Below are positions 15,097 through 23,559 of a stretch of DNA of 37,123 bases, in pieces. The stretch is from the NCBI GenBank assembly GCA_003154195.1, contig PMCS01000025.1:80662-117784 (forward strand), read 5' to 3'. The translations under genes were made by a program, and so were the position numbers. The stretch is from Candidatus Omnitrophota bacterium. GTDB lineage: Bacteria > Omnitrophota > Gorgyraeia > Duberdicusellales > 4484-171. Every line of letters starts with the position of its first letter. Position 1 is the first letter of the stretch. Under the pieces are notes generated by a model. The model made no database searches and was not told where the DNA came from. It saw nothing but the letters and a program-made list of their open reading frames with translations.

Positions 15097-16267
15097 CCTT
15101 TCTCCTCCACAAACCGGCCAATCCCGTGACAATCGACTTGCTGAACATCTGCAATAATAAAATTATTCTTACCAAAAAACTCTTTTTCAGATCGATTGCG
15201 GCGAAACGGCACATCTCCGCGCAGCACAAACAACTGATACATTCCTTATAATCGATAACCGCCTTGCCCTTTATCGTAGTAATAGCTTTTTTCGGGCAAA
15301 CCGTGCCGCACGCGCCGCAGCTGACGCATTTTTCGAAATTAATGCGCGGATAAAATTTTAAAATAGCCTTGAGGATATTAACCGCCCCGCCGGGGATATT
15401 ATTCAAAATCGAAGGCGACGGTAAAACAAAATCTCTTGCCAGAGGAAAATTTCCGGCATCGGAGATAATTTCCAATTCTTTTTCATCCAGCATGCCCCGC
15501 TCTTTCGCGGCTTTTATTAACGGGTGGGCATCATCCTTTATGTTTAGCAGCCGGCCGACGGCAAAATCAGCGTAAAGCGCGTTGTCGGACAGGATAATCA
15601 CGTTCAGCTTCCTCGGCGTGCCTTTTTTAGACGGCCCCGCGCCTTCCATCGCCAGTATCCCGTCGATGATATTAAGGCTGGGTTTAACCATCCCATTAAG
15701 CTTTAATAATATTTCTACGAAATTTTTAGGCTGAGGATAATTGATATGTAGTTGGCTCTTATGCAAACCGCTGATACAGCCATAAAGGTTTTTGACCGCT
15801 AAAGTCAAAATCGTCAATTCGTGAGTCTTTAATTTAGGCAGGTTGATTATTTTAAACGAACCGTCAGCCCACCAGCATAAAGGAATGCCTTCGCGCAATA
15901 CGCTGCGCTCCGGGTTGAGAAGTTCGAAACCGTAACGCTTTGCCGGCTCGCCATACCCGCACTCATTATAGATGTAAGCCATATCCTGGCTATCGATGAA
16001 TCCCCCCGGCGAATCGGCAATCACTACAGGAAAACCCGCATCTTTAAAAATACTGCCTACTGCTTCGGCAATCGCCGGATGCGTAGTGACCGCGTCATCA
16101 GGCTTAGCCGGCATGAGTAAATTCGGCTTAAGCAATACCTTATCGCCGGCCTGAAAATAATTAGCCAGAGGAAAATATTTATCAATCGCAGCCTTGATCT
16201 TCGCCTTGAGAACCGCGACATCATAATCATCAATTTTTAATATAACTACTTTTTTTGCGTTCGGCAT
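15071..16267 (-). CDS. DUF362 protein with C-terminal two-cluster ferredoxin domain
   Basis: The protein has 398 residues. The N-terminal two thirds are DUF362 (LLKPNLLMPAKPDDAVTTHP, then IADSPGG and LPKLKTHELTILTLAVKNLYGC). The C-terminal third is a bacterial ferredoxin with two 4Fe-4S motifs, CVSCGACGTVCPKKAI and CISCLCCAEMCRFAAI. DUF362/ferredoxin fusions are common in anaerobes, but their biochemical role is not established, so an electron-transfer function is an inference from the clusters. It overlaps mtnA by 26 nt and follows tatD after 77 nt. The stable overlap hints at a link with methylthioribose or deoxyadenosine salvage that is not otherwise shown. Confidence 0.88.
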   Translation of the reverse strand: MPNAKKVVILKIDDYDVAVLKAKIKAAIDKYFPLANYFQAGDKVLLKPNLLMPAKPDDAVTTHPAIAEAVGSIFKDAGFPVVIADSPGGFIDSQDMAYIYNECGYGEPAKRYGFELLNPERSVLREGIPLCWWADGSFKIINLPKLKTHELTILTLAVKNLYGCISGLHKSQLHINYPQPKNFVEILLKLNGMVKPSLNIIDGILAMEGAGPSKKGTPRKLNVIILSDNALYADFAVGRLLNIKDDAHPLIKAAKERGMLDEKELEIISDAGNFPLARDFVLPSPSILNNIPGGAVNILKAILKFYPRINFEKCVSCGACGTVCPKKAITTIKGKAVIDYKECISCLCCAEMCRFAAIDLKKSFLVRIILLLQMFSKSIVTGLAGLWRRKDARDKIQK

Positions 16268-16344
16268 AACCTATCCTATAGTTCTTCCGTAATTACTATG
16301 GGGATTCTTAAATTAATCCTGTCGAAAGCATTTTTTCTCGAGGT

Positions 16345-17091
16345 TCATTCCAGTATTTTAAATACTCGCCTGCTGTTGTTAATCACAGAATTTTGCAAGT
16401 CGCCGACACTCACGCCCCGGATATTTGCCGCAAACTCATATACTTCTTTTATGTTAAGCGGGCTGGACGGCATCCGGTTTATTTTCATATACGGCGAATC
16501 GGTTTCCAGCAACAGGTTATCCCGGGGACAGGATTTTAAAGAGCTCAGCAAATCGGATTTTTTACGCAGGATGTTGAGCGAAAAAGAAGCAAAACCGCCC
16601 CTATCCGCAATCTTCTTTAGAGCTTCTACCTGGTAAGAAAAACAGTGGAAAACGATCGTTTCATAGGAATGGTAGAATTCGTCCAGGATATCAAAAATCC
16701 TCATCCCCTCCGTGCGGTTATGAATCTCGACCGGCAACCCGTTATTGATCGCCAGATTAATAAATTCTTTTAATACTCTTTCCTGCTTATCGGGGCTATC
16801 CGCCTGCGCGTCAAGGCCGATCTCCCCGACGGCAATTATTTTTTTATTTTCCGTTATTAATTGTTGGTACCGCGCTACCGTAGCGTCGTCAAACTGCGCG
16901 ACGGAAAAAGGATGAAAACCTAAAGCGGAATATACAAAAGGATATTGTGCCGACAACTCTAACGATTTCCGGGAACTCGCTAAGTCAATGCTGGAATCAA
17001 CAAAAGCATAAGCGGACCCGGCGGCTCCGGTTACTTCCTGAATCTGGAACGGCGATAAAGAATTTATATGGCAATGGGAGTCGATGAACAT
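16345..17091 (-). CDS. tatD: TatD-family metal-dependent hydrolase (DNase)
   Basis: TatD proteins are TIM-barrel metal-dependent DNases/hydrolases linked to DNA repair and quality control. The 248-residue product has the metal-ligand motifs DSHCHIN at the N-terminus, GEIGLDA, VEIHNR, FHCFS and LETDSPYM, all in order. It follows metG by 108 nt that hold a 9-nt repeat array. The metG-tatD order is conserved in many bacteria, which supports the assignment. Confidence 0.93.
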   Translation of the reverse strand: MFIDSHCHINSLSPFQIQEVTGAAGSAYAFVDSSIDLASSRKSLELSAQYPFVYSALGFHPFSVAQFDDATVARYQQLITENKKIIAVGEIGLDAQADSPDKQERVLKEFINLAINNGLPVEIHNRTEGMRIFDILDEFYHSYETIVFHCFSYQVEALKKIADRGGFASFSLNILRKKSDLLSSLKSCPRDNLLLETDSPYMKINRMPSSPLNIKEVYEFAANIRGVSVGDLQNSVINNSRRVFKILE

Positions 17092-17100
17092 GTTTAATGC

Positions 17101-17196
17101 GTTGAGCCCGTTGAGTCCGTTTAGCCCGTTGTGCCTGTTGAACCCGTTAGAGATTTTAACACTACAACGGACTCAACAGGCTTAACCGGCTCAACG
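17101..17196. repeat. Inverted array of 9-nt units (GTTGAGCCC family)
   Basis: In the metG-tatD spacer the units GTTGAGCCC, GTTGAGTCC, GTTTAGCCC, GTTGTGCCT and GTTGAACCC run from 17101. They are answered by CAACGGACTC, AACAGGCTT and AACCGGCTC up to 17196, just 4 nt before the metG stop codon. It uses the same unit family as 11131-11309 and 34103-34182 but an independent arrangement. Confidence 0.88.
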
Positions 17197-17199
17197 CCT

Positions 17200-18741
17200 T
17201 TACGTCTCTATCCTCGGAAACAACGGCGCTTCTTTCTTAATGGAATAACTCTTATATTTTGCCCAAACTGCGTCGCGGAAATCAAAAGTTTCCGGCAGCC
17301 CCAGCTGGCGCATTATCGAGGCGGCAGTCTGCGGGATTACCGGCGCAAGGTATATCGCGATAATCCGGATACCTTCTAAGAGCGCGTAAAGAAAATTGCG
17401 TATTTCCTCTTCTTTTTTTTCTTTAGCAAGGTTCCACGGCTTGGTATCTTCGACATACTTGTTCATAACCGAAGTAAACGCAAAAATGCTCTCCAGGGCG
17501 GCGCTGAAATCATAATCGTCCATGAGAGCAATATATTTAGTTTGCATGCTCTCAAATATTTCCTTAAAAATACCGGGGATGCCGGTATGAGAAGGATTTA
17601 CCTTACCCTGTTCGTATTTTTCCGCCATATTAAGCGTACGATACACCAAATTGCCTAAATCGTTGGCGAGATCGCTGTTAACCCGGTTAACCACTGCCGT
17701 CCAATTATAATTTCCGTCTAAGCCCAGCGTAACTTCCCGCAAAAGGAAATAACGCATACCGTCTACGCCGATATCTTTTATCAAATCCAGGGGGTTGACG
17801 ATATTACCCTTAGACTTGGATATCTTTTCTTCGCCGATCTTCCACCAGCCATGAGCGAAAATTGCCTTAGGCATCGGCAGATCAAGCGCTTTAAGCATAA
17901 TCGGCCAGAAAATCGCGTGGTGGCGCAAAATATCTTTGGCCATAAATTGGATATCCGCCGGCCACCATTTCTTAAACTTTTTCTCATCCCCGCCAAATCC
18001 TAAAGCGCTGATATAATTGAGCAGGGCGTCGAACCATACATAAACGATATAATTATTATCGAGAGGAAAATCAATACCCCAGCCTACCCTTGTCTTGGGG
18101 CGGCTGATACATAAATCCTGAAGCTTATTGTTATCCAAAAAACCCATTACTTCGTTATGGCGGATTTTCGGCCGCACGAAACCGGGATTATCTTTAAGAT
18201 ACTGCTTCAGCCATGGTTCATATTGAGAAAGTTTAAAAAAATAGTTTTCTTCCTCAATCGTTTCCACCGGCCTCTTACAATCGGGACATAAATTTCCGGC
18301 GTCTTTTACCTGGGTATCGGTCCAGAACGCTTCGCAGGGAACGCAATACAGGCTATGGTACGTCGATTTATAAATATCGCCCTTGTCGGCTAATATTTTA
18401 ATCGCCTTTTGCACCGCCTGCCGGTGACTGGCATCAGTAGTACGGATAAAATAGTCGTAACGGACACCGATTTTTTCCCACAGCCGGGAGAAGTTAAGCG
18501 ACACTTCATCAACAAAATCCTGTGTGTTTTTACCGGCGGCTAACGCCGCTTTTTTTATTTTCTCACCGTGTTCGTCGGTCCCGGTAAGAAAAAAAACTTC
18601 GTCGCCTTTAAAGCGCTTAAAACGCGCGACGGCGTCGGCGATAATCGTAGTATAGGCATGTCCGATGTGCGGGGACGCGTTAACGTAGTAAATGGGGGTA
18701 GTAATATAAAATTTAATGCCGCTCGTTGGCGTTTTATCCAT
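17200..18741 (-). CDS. metG: Methionyl-tRNA synthetase
   Basis: This class I synthetase charges tRNA-Met. The product has 513 residues without the C-terminal EMAP/Trbp111 extension, so it is the short form. The HIGH motif appears as PHIGHAYTT near residue 24 and the KMSKS motif as KISKSKGN near residue 300. A zinc knuckle with two CxxC pairs (CVPC and CPDC) sits in the connective insertion, as in the zinc-containing forms. It lies in the conserved order holB-ricT-metG-tatD. The start at 18741 gives the normal N-terminus, and only a weak purine-rich Shine-Dalgarno is present. Confidence 0.97.
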   Translation of the reverse strand: MDKTPTSGIKFYITTPIYYVNASPHIGHAYTTIIADAVARFKRFKGDEVFFLTGTDEHGEKIKKAALAAGKNTQDFVDEVSLNFSRLWEKIGVRYDYFIRTTDASHRQAVQKAIKILADKGDIYKSTYHSLYCVPCEAFWTDTQVKDAGNLCPDCKRPVETIEEENYFFKLSQYEPWLKQYLKDNPGFVRPKIRHNEVMGFLDNNKLQDLCISRPKTRVGWGIDFPLDNNYIVYVWFDALLNYISALGFGGDEKKFKKWWPADIQFMAKDILRHHAIFWPIMLKALDLPMPKAIFAHGWWKIGEEKISKSKGNIVNPLDLIKDIGVDGMRYFLLREVTLGLDGNYNWTAVVNRVNSDLANDLGNLVYRTLNMAEKYEQGKVNPSHTGIPGIFKEIFESMQTKYIALMDDYDFSAALESIFAFTSVMNKYVEDTKPWNLAKEKKEEEIRNFLYALLEGIRIIAIYLAPVIPQTAASIMRQLGLPETFDFRDAVWAKYKSYSIKKEAPLFPRIET

Positions 18742-18788
18742 TTTTTTCTTTCAAAATCTTTCAAAAAAACATGCGGACGGAATTTTTT

Positions 18789-18843
18789 CCTGCCGCTAGG
18801 CAGGGCGGAACCGGAAAAATGCGTTCAGCGCATTTTTCCGGTT
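18789..18843. repeat. Two hairpins directly after the ricT stop codon
   Basis: A perfect 15-bp stem pairs 18809-18823 (AACCGGAAAAATGCG) with 18829-18843, and it begins inside the ricT TAA codon (18844-18842). A second stem pairs 18789-18794 with 18799-18804. The CCGGAAAAATGCG hairpin recurs at 28571-28603, and degraded copies lie near 14007 and 29603. There is no U tract on the ricT side, so simple intrinsic termination is not evident. Confidence 0.8.
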
Positions 18844-19669
18844 ATTCATTGCTTTCGCCGGATGGTTCCATGGGAGGATAAGCAATCTTTTCGATTACGC
18901 CGTCTTCAAGTTGTACCAAGACGAGGCGCTTGAGAACATTTACCGAGGTTACCTTGCCCTTACCTTTAGGCGTTTCAATCGTCTGGCCTTCTTTAGGCAA
19001 ACCCTTGGAATATTCTTTATAGGTCTTATATTCATAGAAAAGACAGCACATCAGGCGTCCGCAGATCCCGGAAATTTTTCCGCTGGATAACGGCAGCTTC
19101 TGGGCCTTGGCCATTTTTATGCTTACCGGCTCAAAATTTTTCAGGAACCTGACACAACAAAGGCCGCAACCGCAAGGACCGACGCCGCCGAATATTTTGG
19201 CTTCGTCGCGGACGCCGATTTGCCGCATTTCGATGCGTATTTTAAAAACTTTCGCCAGGTCTTTGACTAATTCCCGGAAATCAACCCTTCCTTCGGAAGT
19301 AAAATAGAAGATAATTTTTTTATTATCGAAAGAATACTCCGCGTCCACCAGCTTCATGGAAAGATTGTATTCCCGCACTTTCCTGGCGCAGATTCGCATC
19401 GCGTCTTTCGCCTTCTTCTTATTATTGTCGATCTGGGATATGTCTTCGGCTGAAGCCTTACGCAAAATCCCCTTAACGATAGTTTCCTTATTTTCGCCTT
19501 CGCCGATGCGCGGCGCTTCCGGATGCGAATCGGTTATTTCAATAACTTCCCCGTAATCAAGTCCCCTGTCCGCTTCAATTATAACGCAATCATTAACGCC
19601 GATATCGTCGCCGACTTCGCAATTGATAAGCTGCCCTTCTTTTCGCAATCTGATAACCGCCACTTTCAT
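18842..19669 (-). CDS. ricT: PSP1-domain protein RicT (YaaT-like)
   Basis: RicT/YaaT proteins carry the PSP1 C-terminal domain. In Bacillus they form a 4Fe-4S complex (with RicA/RicF) that affects RNase Y activity. The 275-residue product has the conserved cysteine groups CGCGLCCVRFLKNF and SGKISGICGRLMCCLFYE, preceded by VDFRELVKDLAKVFKIRIEM. ATG 19669 follows AGAGGAA. A longer frame to 19711 is rejected because its extra residues are encoded by a spacer repeat unit. Its place between holB and metG matches the Firmicutes order. RicA/RicF partners are not in the window, so the role here is inferred from the family. Confidence 0.92.
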   Translation of the reverse strand: MKVAVIRLRKEGQLINCEVGDDIGVNDCVIIEADRGLDYGEVIEITDSHPEAPRIGEGENKETIVKGILRKASAEDISQIDNNKKKAKDAMRICARKVREYNLSMKLVDAEYSFDNKKIIFYFTSEGRVDFRELVKDLAKVFKIRIEMRQIGVRDEAKIFGGVGPCGCGLCCVRFLKNFEPVSIKMAKAQKLPLSSGKISGICGRLMCCLFYEYKTYKEYSKGLPKEGQTIETPKGKGKVTSVNVLKRLVLVQLEDGVIEKIAYPPMEPSGESNE

Positions 19670-19690
19670 TTTCGTATTCCTCTGGTTTTT

Positions 19691-19859
19691 GCCACTAAGC
19701 CACAAAGACACTAAAATTATAAATACGTAATTTCATTTTAAATTGCTCATTGGCCATTTAACATTTTAAATTTTTAAAAAATGATAAATGTACGATGTTC
19801 AACGATAACTTTAAAATGATCATTGCTTATTTTCTTAGTGCCTTGGTGTCTTTGTGGCT
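19691..19859. repeat. Inverted repeat units (ACTAAGCCACAAAGACAC family) flanking an AT-rich core
   Basis: Units at 19691-19714 and the inverted set at 19836-19859 (TTAGTGCCTTGGTGTCTTTGTGGC) enclose about 120 nt of AT-rich sequence. That core contains words like TTTTAAATTGCTCATT and CATTTAACA, and such words recur at 23470-23505. The array fills the holB-ricT spacer. Confidence 0.7.
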
Positions 19860-19863
19860 GAAT

Positions 19864-20679
19864 TTATAATTTCAGCCGGATCAAATTAAGCGCCAGATTC
19901 TCATTCACGGTATCGGCAATACCGTAAACGCGCATTGCTTCAGTAAGTAATTCCTGCGCTTTTTCCGCGGAATAACGCGTAAAAATTATCTCATACTCCC
20001 CGTTGTTTAGCAAACGATTATTGGCCTGCTGGCTGTCGCCGCTTGGCCATTCTCCTGAACCAGCGCCATGGCTGTTTGTCCCCGCGACGATATGGTCGCG
20101 TAACGCCGCGATGAGTGTCCACAGAAAAGCGTTTAATTTACGGCGATCGCCGAATTTATGGATTTTCCCCTCTAAAAAATCGTAGAGCACGCCCGGTTCA
20201 ACGGCATCTACCTTTTCATTGAAGGGGAGAAAAATTTTACGGCAGCGCGAGATGATCGTAGGGAGCAATCCGTCGACGGTCCGGCTGCATACCGCGATAA
20301 AGGTGTTTTTCGGCGGCTCCTCCAGAGTCTTTAAAAAAGCGTTGGCCGCCGGTTCGCTGAAGCTCTCCGCCCCCTTCACAAACACAACCTTCTTTTTAAG
20401 CCGGAAACTTTTCAGGGAAAGAAAATACTGTGCTTCCCTTATTCTCTCTATTTTTATCGTCGACGGGTCAGGTTCGATGAGAAATACATCGGGATGTTTA
20501 CCTTCCGCGATGCGGCCACAATCCCAGCAAGCGCCACAAAACCGGGGATGATCCTTGCAATTTATAAGCTTAAAAATATCGGTAACAACCGGATAGCCAT
20601 CGCCGATAAATAAATACGACGAGCCGAGTAAATCATTCCGTTTGAGAAGCTCGAAATAATCCAGTATTTTATCGCGCAT
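19864..20679 (-). CDS. holB: DNA polymerase III delta-prime subunit
   Basis: The clamp-loader delta-prime subunit helps load the beta sliding clamp. In the 271-residue product the zinc-binding cysteines (CGACWDCGRIAEGKHPD plus an upstream Cys) and the SRC arginine-finger motif (SRCRKIFLPF) are clear, as is NAFLKTLEEPP. The P-loop position reads FIGDGYPVVTD instead of GxxGxGKT, so ATP binding is lost, as is usual for delta-prime stator subunits. It sits between tmk and ricT, the classical Firmicutes-type order. The C-terminal third is divergent, as is common in the family. Confidence 0.93.
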   Translation of the reverse strand: MRDKILDYFELLKRNDLLGSSYLFIGDGYPVVTDIFKLINCKDHPRFCGACWDCGRIAEGKHPDVFLIEPDPSTIKIERIREAQYFLSLKSFRLKKKVVFVKGAESFSEPAANAFLKTLEEPPKNTFIAVCSRTVDGLLPTIISRCRKIFLPFNEKVDAVEPGVLYDFLEGKIHKFGDRRKLNAFLWTLIAALRDHIVAGTNSHGAGSGEWPSGDSQQANNRLLNNGEYEIIFTRYSAEKAQELLTEAMRVYGIADTVNENLALNLIRLKL

Positions 20680-20687
20680 ACGGTTAT

Positions 20688-20790
20688 GTAGGGGCCAGCC
20701 TCGCGCCGGCCCTCTATGATTTATCTACCGGTAAATATATTTTACAGGGTATGGATATTTGTAACGGGCCGGGGCAAGCCCGGCCCCTAC
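20688..20790. repeat. GC-rich palindromic repeat (GTAGGGGCC...GGCCCCTAC)
   Basis: The tmk-holB spacer carries GTAGGGGCC at 20688 and its complement GGCCCCTAC ending at 20790. Each arm also contains an inner GGGCCGG/CCGGCCC-type stem. An AT-rich centre lies between. The arrangement resembles REP or miniature palindromic repeats found in many genomes. Confidence 0.75.
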
Positions 20791-20791
20791 C

Positions 20792-21412
20792 CTATATCTT
20801 AAACTTCCTGCAAACCGTTTTTTCCACCCGTGGATAAATCTCAGCGAGGCTGCCGCCGGCGTCTACCACCTTCACGCGTTTCGGGTATTTTTTGGCGAGA
20901 GACAAAAACCCCCGGCGTAGTTTTTCATGAAAGACAAGCGGACGGCTTTCGATACGGTCTTTTTTCTCGATGCGGTTAAGCCCCACTCTCGGATCGGCAT
21001 CAAGCAATATCGTCAAGTCGGGATTAACGCCTAAAGAAAACTTCTTTACTGCGTCAAAAACAATCTTCCCCAAACCTAAACCAATACCCTGGTAAACCAG
21101 CGTAGAATCATAAAAACGGTCACAAATCACAAAATCAAATTCTTTAAACGCGGCCTTAAGTTTTTCTTCGATAAGCTGGGCGCGCGCCGCCAGGTAAAGC
21201 AATAACTCGGTATGCGCCGACAGTTCACTGCTTTCTTTATCTAAAAGGATATGTCGTATTTTTTCTCCGATTTTTGTCGTCCCCGGCTCCCGGAAGACAA
21301 TGACCGAAAAACCCTGTGCCTCAAGAAAATTCTTTAAGAAATTTATCACACTGCTCTTACCGCTGCCTTCGGTGCCTTCGATGGTTATGAATTTGGCTTT
21401 TTTAGTTTTCAT
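20792..21412 (-). CDS. tmk: Thymidylate kinase
   Basis: Tmk phosphorylates dTMP to dTDP, an essential step for DNA synthesis. The 206-residue product has a P-loop (GTEGSGKSSVINFL), the DRX-type motif FVICDRFYDSTLVYQG and FREPGTTKIGEKIR. The lid is DRIESRP. Its place beside holB is the ancestral bacterial order. No Shine-Dalgarno is seen before ATG 21412, which is preceded by an A-rich tract. Confidence 0.96.
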   Translation of the reverse strand: MKTKKAKFITIEGTEGSGKSSVINFLKNFLEAQGFSVIVFREPGTTKIGEKIRHILLDKESSELSAHTELLLYLAARAQLIEEKLKAAFKEFDFVICDRFYDSTLVYQGIGLGLGKIVFDAVKKFSLGVNPDLTILLDADPRVGLNRIEKKDRIESRPLVFHEKLRRGFLSLAKKYPKRVKVVDAGGSLAEIYPRVEKTVCRKFKI

Positions 21413-21423
21413 ATTTTTTAAAC

Positions 21424-21470
21424 ACAGATGATCACTGATTGGAAGATACAGATGATCGCAGATAAAAAAT
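21424..21470. repeat. Short repeat of ACAGATGATC words
   Basis: The 61-nt cysS-tmk spacer is made mostly of CACAGATGATCAC, ATACAGATGATCGC and CAGATAAAA words, a short tandem repeat with a spacing of about 20 nt. It is a minor member of the short-word repeat class. Confidence 0.5.
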
Positions 21471-21473
21471 CAA

Positions 21474-22952
21474 CTATATTTTCCTTCTCCAGGCGGTTTG
21501 GCCGTCTTTACTGTCTTCCAAAATAACTCCTGCCGCATCCAACCCCTTACGGATATCATCCGCTTCTTTATACTTCTTTTCTTTACGCAAGCTATTTCTT
21601 TTTTTGATTGCCAGGTCAATTTGTTCTTTTTCGCTCATTTCACCCGTTATCATACATCCTCGCTCATCTCTTAATATAGCCGCCACAAAAGATAAAAAAT
21701 TAGCCTTATCGTTTATATCTTTTTGTTTAAAAATATCGCCCTTGCCGGGAGATAACCCCAGGGCTTCCGCCATTTCTTTTATCGAATACAAAATATCAGA
21801 CAGCTTATCATCTTTTAACGCATCGCCGCTTCCCATCAGCCGGTTGCATTCATGCACCGCGTCAAACACCACCGACAATGCCCTGGGCGTATTAAAATCA
21901 TCATCCATATGGCTTACGAAAGAATCCCTGAATCCATTAAGTCCACCGGGCTTACCGGGAATATTCATCTTTTCCAATTTATCGACCACGATGACGATAC
22001 TTTCATACGCTTTTTTTGCCGCTTCCATCTTTTCCCAGCTGAAATCTACCGGGCTTGAATAATGCGCCTGTAAATACATGATTTTTAAAACATCGGCGGG
22101 GTATTTACTTAAAACATCCCTGATGGTAATAAAATTTCCCAGAGACTTAGACATCTTTTGCGCCTCAATCGTTAAAAGCCCATGGTGTATCCAATAGTTG
22201 GCAAAAGGCTTGCCGGTAAGAGCTTCACTTTGCGCGATTTCATTTTCATGATGAGGAAAAACCAAATCCCTGCCGCCGGCATGGATATCCAGCGTGTCGA
22301 CCTTAAGATATTTCTGGCTCATCACCGAACACTCGATATGCCAGCCCGGCCTTCCTTTCCCCCAGGGGCTCTCCCAAAACGGCTCCCCTTCTTTCGCCGC
22401 TTTCCATAAAGCAAAATCAAGAGGGTCATGCTTGCTTTCCGCGGTTGTCTTGCGCACGCCCTCCAGCATCTGGTCAAGGCTCTGGCCGGAAAGTTTGCCG
22501 TAACCTTTAAATTTACGCACGCTGAAATATACGCCGGTATTGGTGGCGTAAGCGAAACCTTTTTGGATCAAAGCCTGGATATAGGTAATCATTTCCGGGA
22601 TATTTTGCGTGGCGCGCGGTTCAGCATCAGCGTCAGCAACTCCCAGGCTCCTTAAATCCTTTCGATACGCCGCAATATATTTCTCAACCAGATCAAGCCA
22701 GCCCACCTTCAGGTCGTTAGCGCGATTGATGATTTTGTCGTCCACATCGGTAATATTGCGCACAAACCGGACGTCATACCCGCGATATTTTAGATACCTC
22801 CTGATTACATCGAATACGTAAAGGCTACGGGCGTGGCCGATATGGCAATCGTCATAAACAGTGACGCCGCAGGTATACATATTCACCACCGGCGGATTGA
22901 GCGGCTTGAATTCTTCTTTTTGTTTGGTTAAAGTATTATAAATTCTTATCAT
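21474..22952 (-). CDS. cysS: Cysteinyl-tRNA synthetase
   Basis: This class I synthetase charges tRNA-Cys. It has 492 residues. Zinc and HIGH elements are MYTCGVTVYDDCHIGHARS at the N-terminus, and the KMSKS motif is KMSKSLGNF. The zinc ligands continue in WHIECSVM and DLVFPHHENEIAQSEA. It starts at 22952, only 30 nt after the ispF stop, and those 30 nt are occupied by a hairpin (22955-22979). Position after ispD-ispF agrees with the conserved bacillar order. Confidence 0.97.
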   Translation of the reverse strand: MIRIYNTLTKQKEEFKPLNPPVVNMYTCGVTVYDDCHIGHARSLYVFDVIRRYLKYRGYDVRFVRNITDVDDKIINRANDLKVGWLDLVEKYIAAYRKDLRSLGVADADAEPRATQNIPEMITYIQALIQKGFAYATNTGVYFSVRKFKGYGKLSGQSLDQMLEGVRKTTAESKHDPLDFALWKAAKEGEPFWESPWGKGRPGWHIECSVMSQKYLKVDTLDIHAGGRDLVFPHHENEIAQSEALTGKPFANYWIHHGLLTIEAQKMSKSLGNFITIRDVLSKYPADVLKIMYLQAHYSSPVDFSWEKMEAAKKAYESIVIVVDKLEKMNIPGKPGGLNGFRDSFVSHMDDDFNTPRALSVVFDAVHECNRLMGSGDALKDDKLSDILYSIKEMAEALGLSPGKGDIFKQKDINDKANFLSFVAAILRDERGCMITGEMSEKEQIDLAIKKRNSLRKEKKYKEADDIRKGLDAAGVILEDSKDGQTAWRRKI

Positions 22953-22954
22953 AT

Positions 22955-22979
22955 ATATTTTTTGCTACGCAAAAAATAT
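22955..22979 (-). repeat. Hairpin filling the ispF-cysS junction
   Basis: A perfect 11-bp stem pairs 22955-22965 with 22969-22979, with a 3-nt loop (GTA in the message). It occupies almost the entire 30-nt gap between the ispF stop and the cysS start. It belongs to the same family as the hairpins before mlaE, mlaF and lolC but lacks a good Shine-Dalgarno in the loop. Confidence 0.8.
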
Positions 22980-22982
22980 CCG

Positions 22983-23462
22983 TCATCCGCGTTCTACTAA
23001 AATATTAACAATACACGCGATTGAGTTGACGCCGCCTAAAATGTTAAGGCCTTCTTTGGATTTTATTTTCACGTTGATATTCTTACAGGAAAAAATATTT
23101 TCCAGTGATTTAGCCATTGCCGGTTTATGTTTTATAAGCCGCGGTTTTTCGGCAATAATTGTAATGTCCATATTGATAATTGCAAATTTATTTTTAATTT
23201 TATTCAGAATAAAATTCACGATTTGCTTACTATCTAAATTGAGATTTTTTTTATCCGAAGGAGAAAAAAAATCTCCGATATCGCCCAGGCCGCACGCCCC
23301 GCAAACCGCGTCGGCAGCCGCGTGCAAGACCACGTCGCCGTCGGAAACCGCGTCAAGAGACAATCCGCAAAGAATATGAACACCGGCAAGAATCAGCGGT
23401 TTTTTGGCCTTGCCAAACCGGTGGACATCAAAACCCAAACCTATTCTTGTATTATTGTTCAT
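22983..23462 (-). CDS. ispF: 2-C-methyl-D-erythritol 2,4-cyclodiphosphate synthase, divergent
   Basis: IspF closes the cyclodiphosphate ring in the MEP isoprenoid pathway. At 159 residues it is full length and carries the metal ligands GLGFDVHRF and the HAAADAVCGACGLGDIGDFF block. However, the loop that reads AHSDGDV in E. coli reads AVSDGDV here (its conserved His replaced by Val). The CMP-binding KATTTEKLGFTGRGEG segment reads KIKSKEGLNILGGVNS, lacking the usual threonines and GRGEG. It lies next to ispD and cysS, the standard order. Overall fold and position make the assignment firm; full activity is less certain. Confidence 0.9.
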   Translation of the reverse strand: MNNNTRIGLGFDVHRFGKAKKPLILAGVHILCGLSLDAVSDGDVVLHAAADAVCGACGLGDIGDFFSPSDKKNLNLDSKQIVNFILNKIKNKFAIINMDITIIAEKPRLIKHKPAMAKSLENIFSCKNINVKIKSKEGLNILGGVNSIACIVNILVERG

Positions 23463-23559
23463 TAGAAATTAATTTTAAATTGAGCATTTGTCATTTAACA
23501 ATTATCATTTTCCCCAAATCCACTGCCGACAGATTTGCCGATAAATCTACCCTGCGAAC

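Noticed and set aside
19670-19711. N-terminal extension of ricT
   Set aside because: The extra codons are the CACAAAGACAC-type spacer repeat, and a good AGAGGAA precedes the internal ATG 19669.
20688-20790. Insertion sequence or transposon end at the tmk-holB spacer
   Set aside because: There is no transposase frame and no target-site duplication that I can see; it is a small palindromic repeat only.
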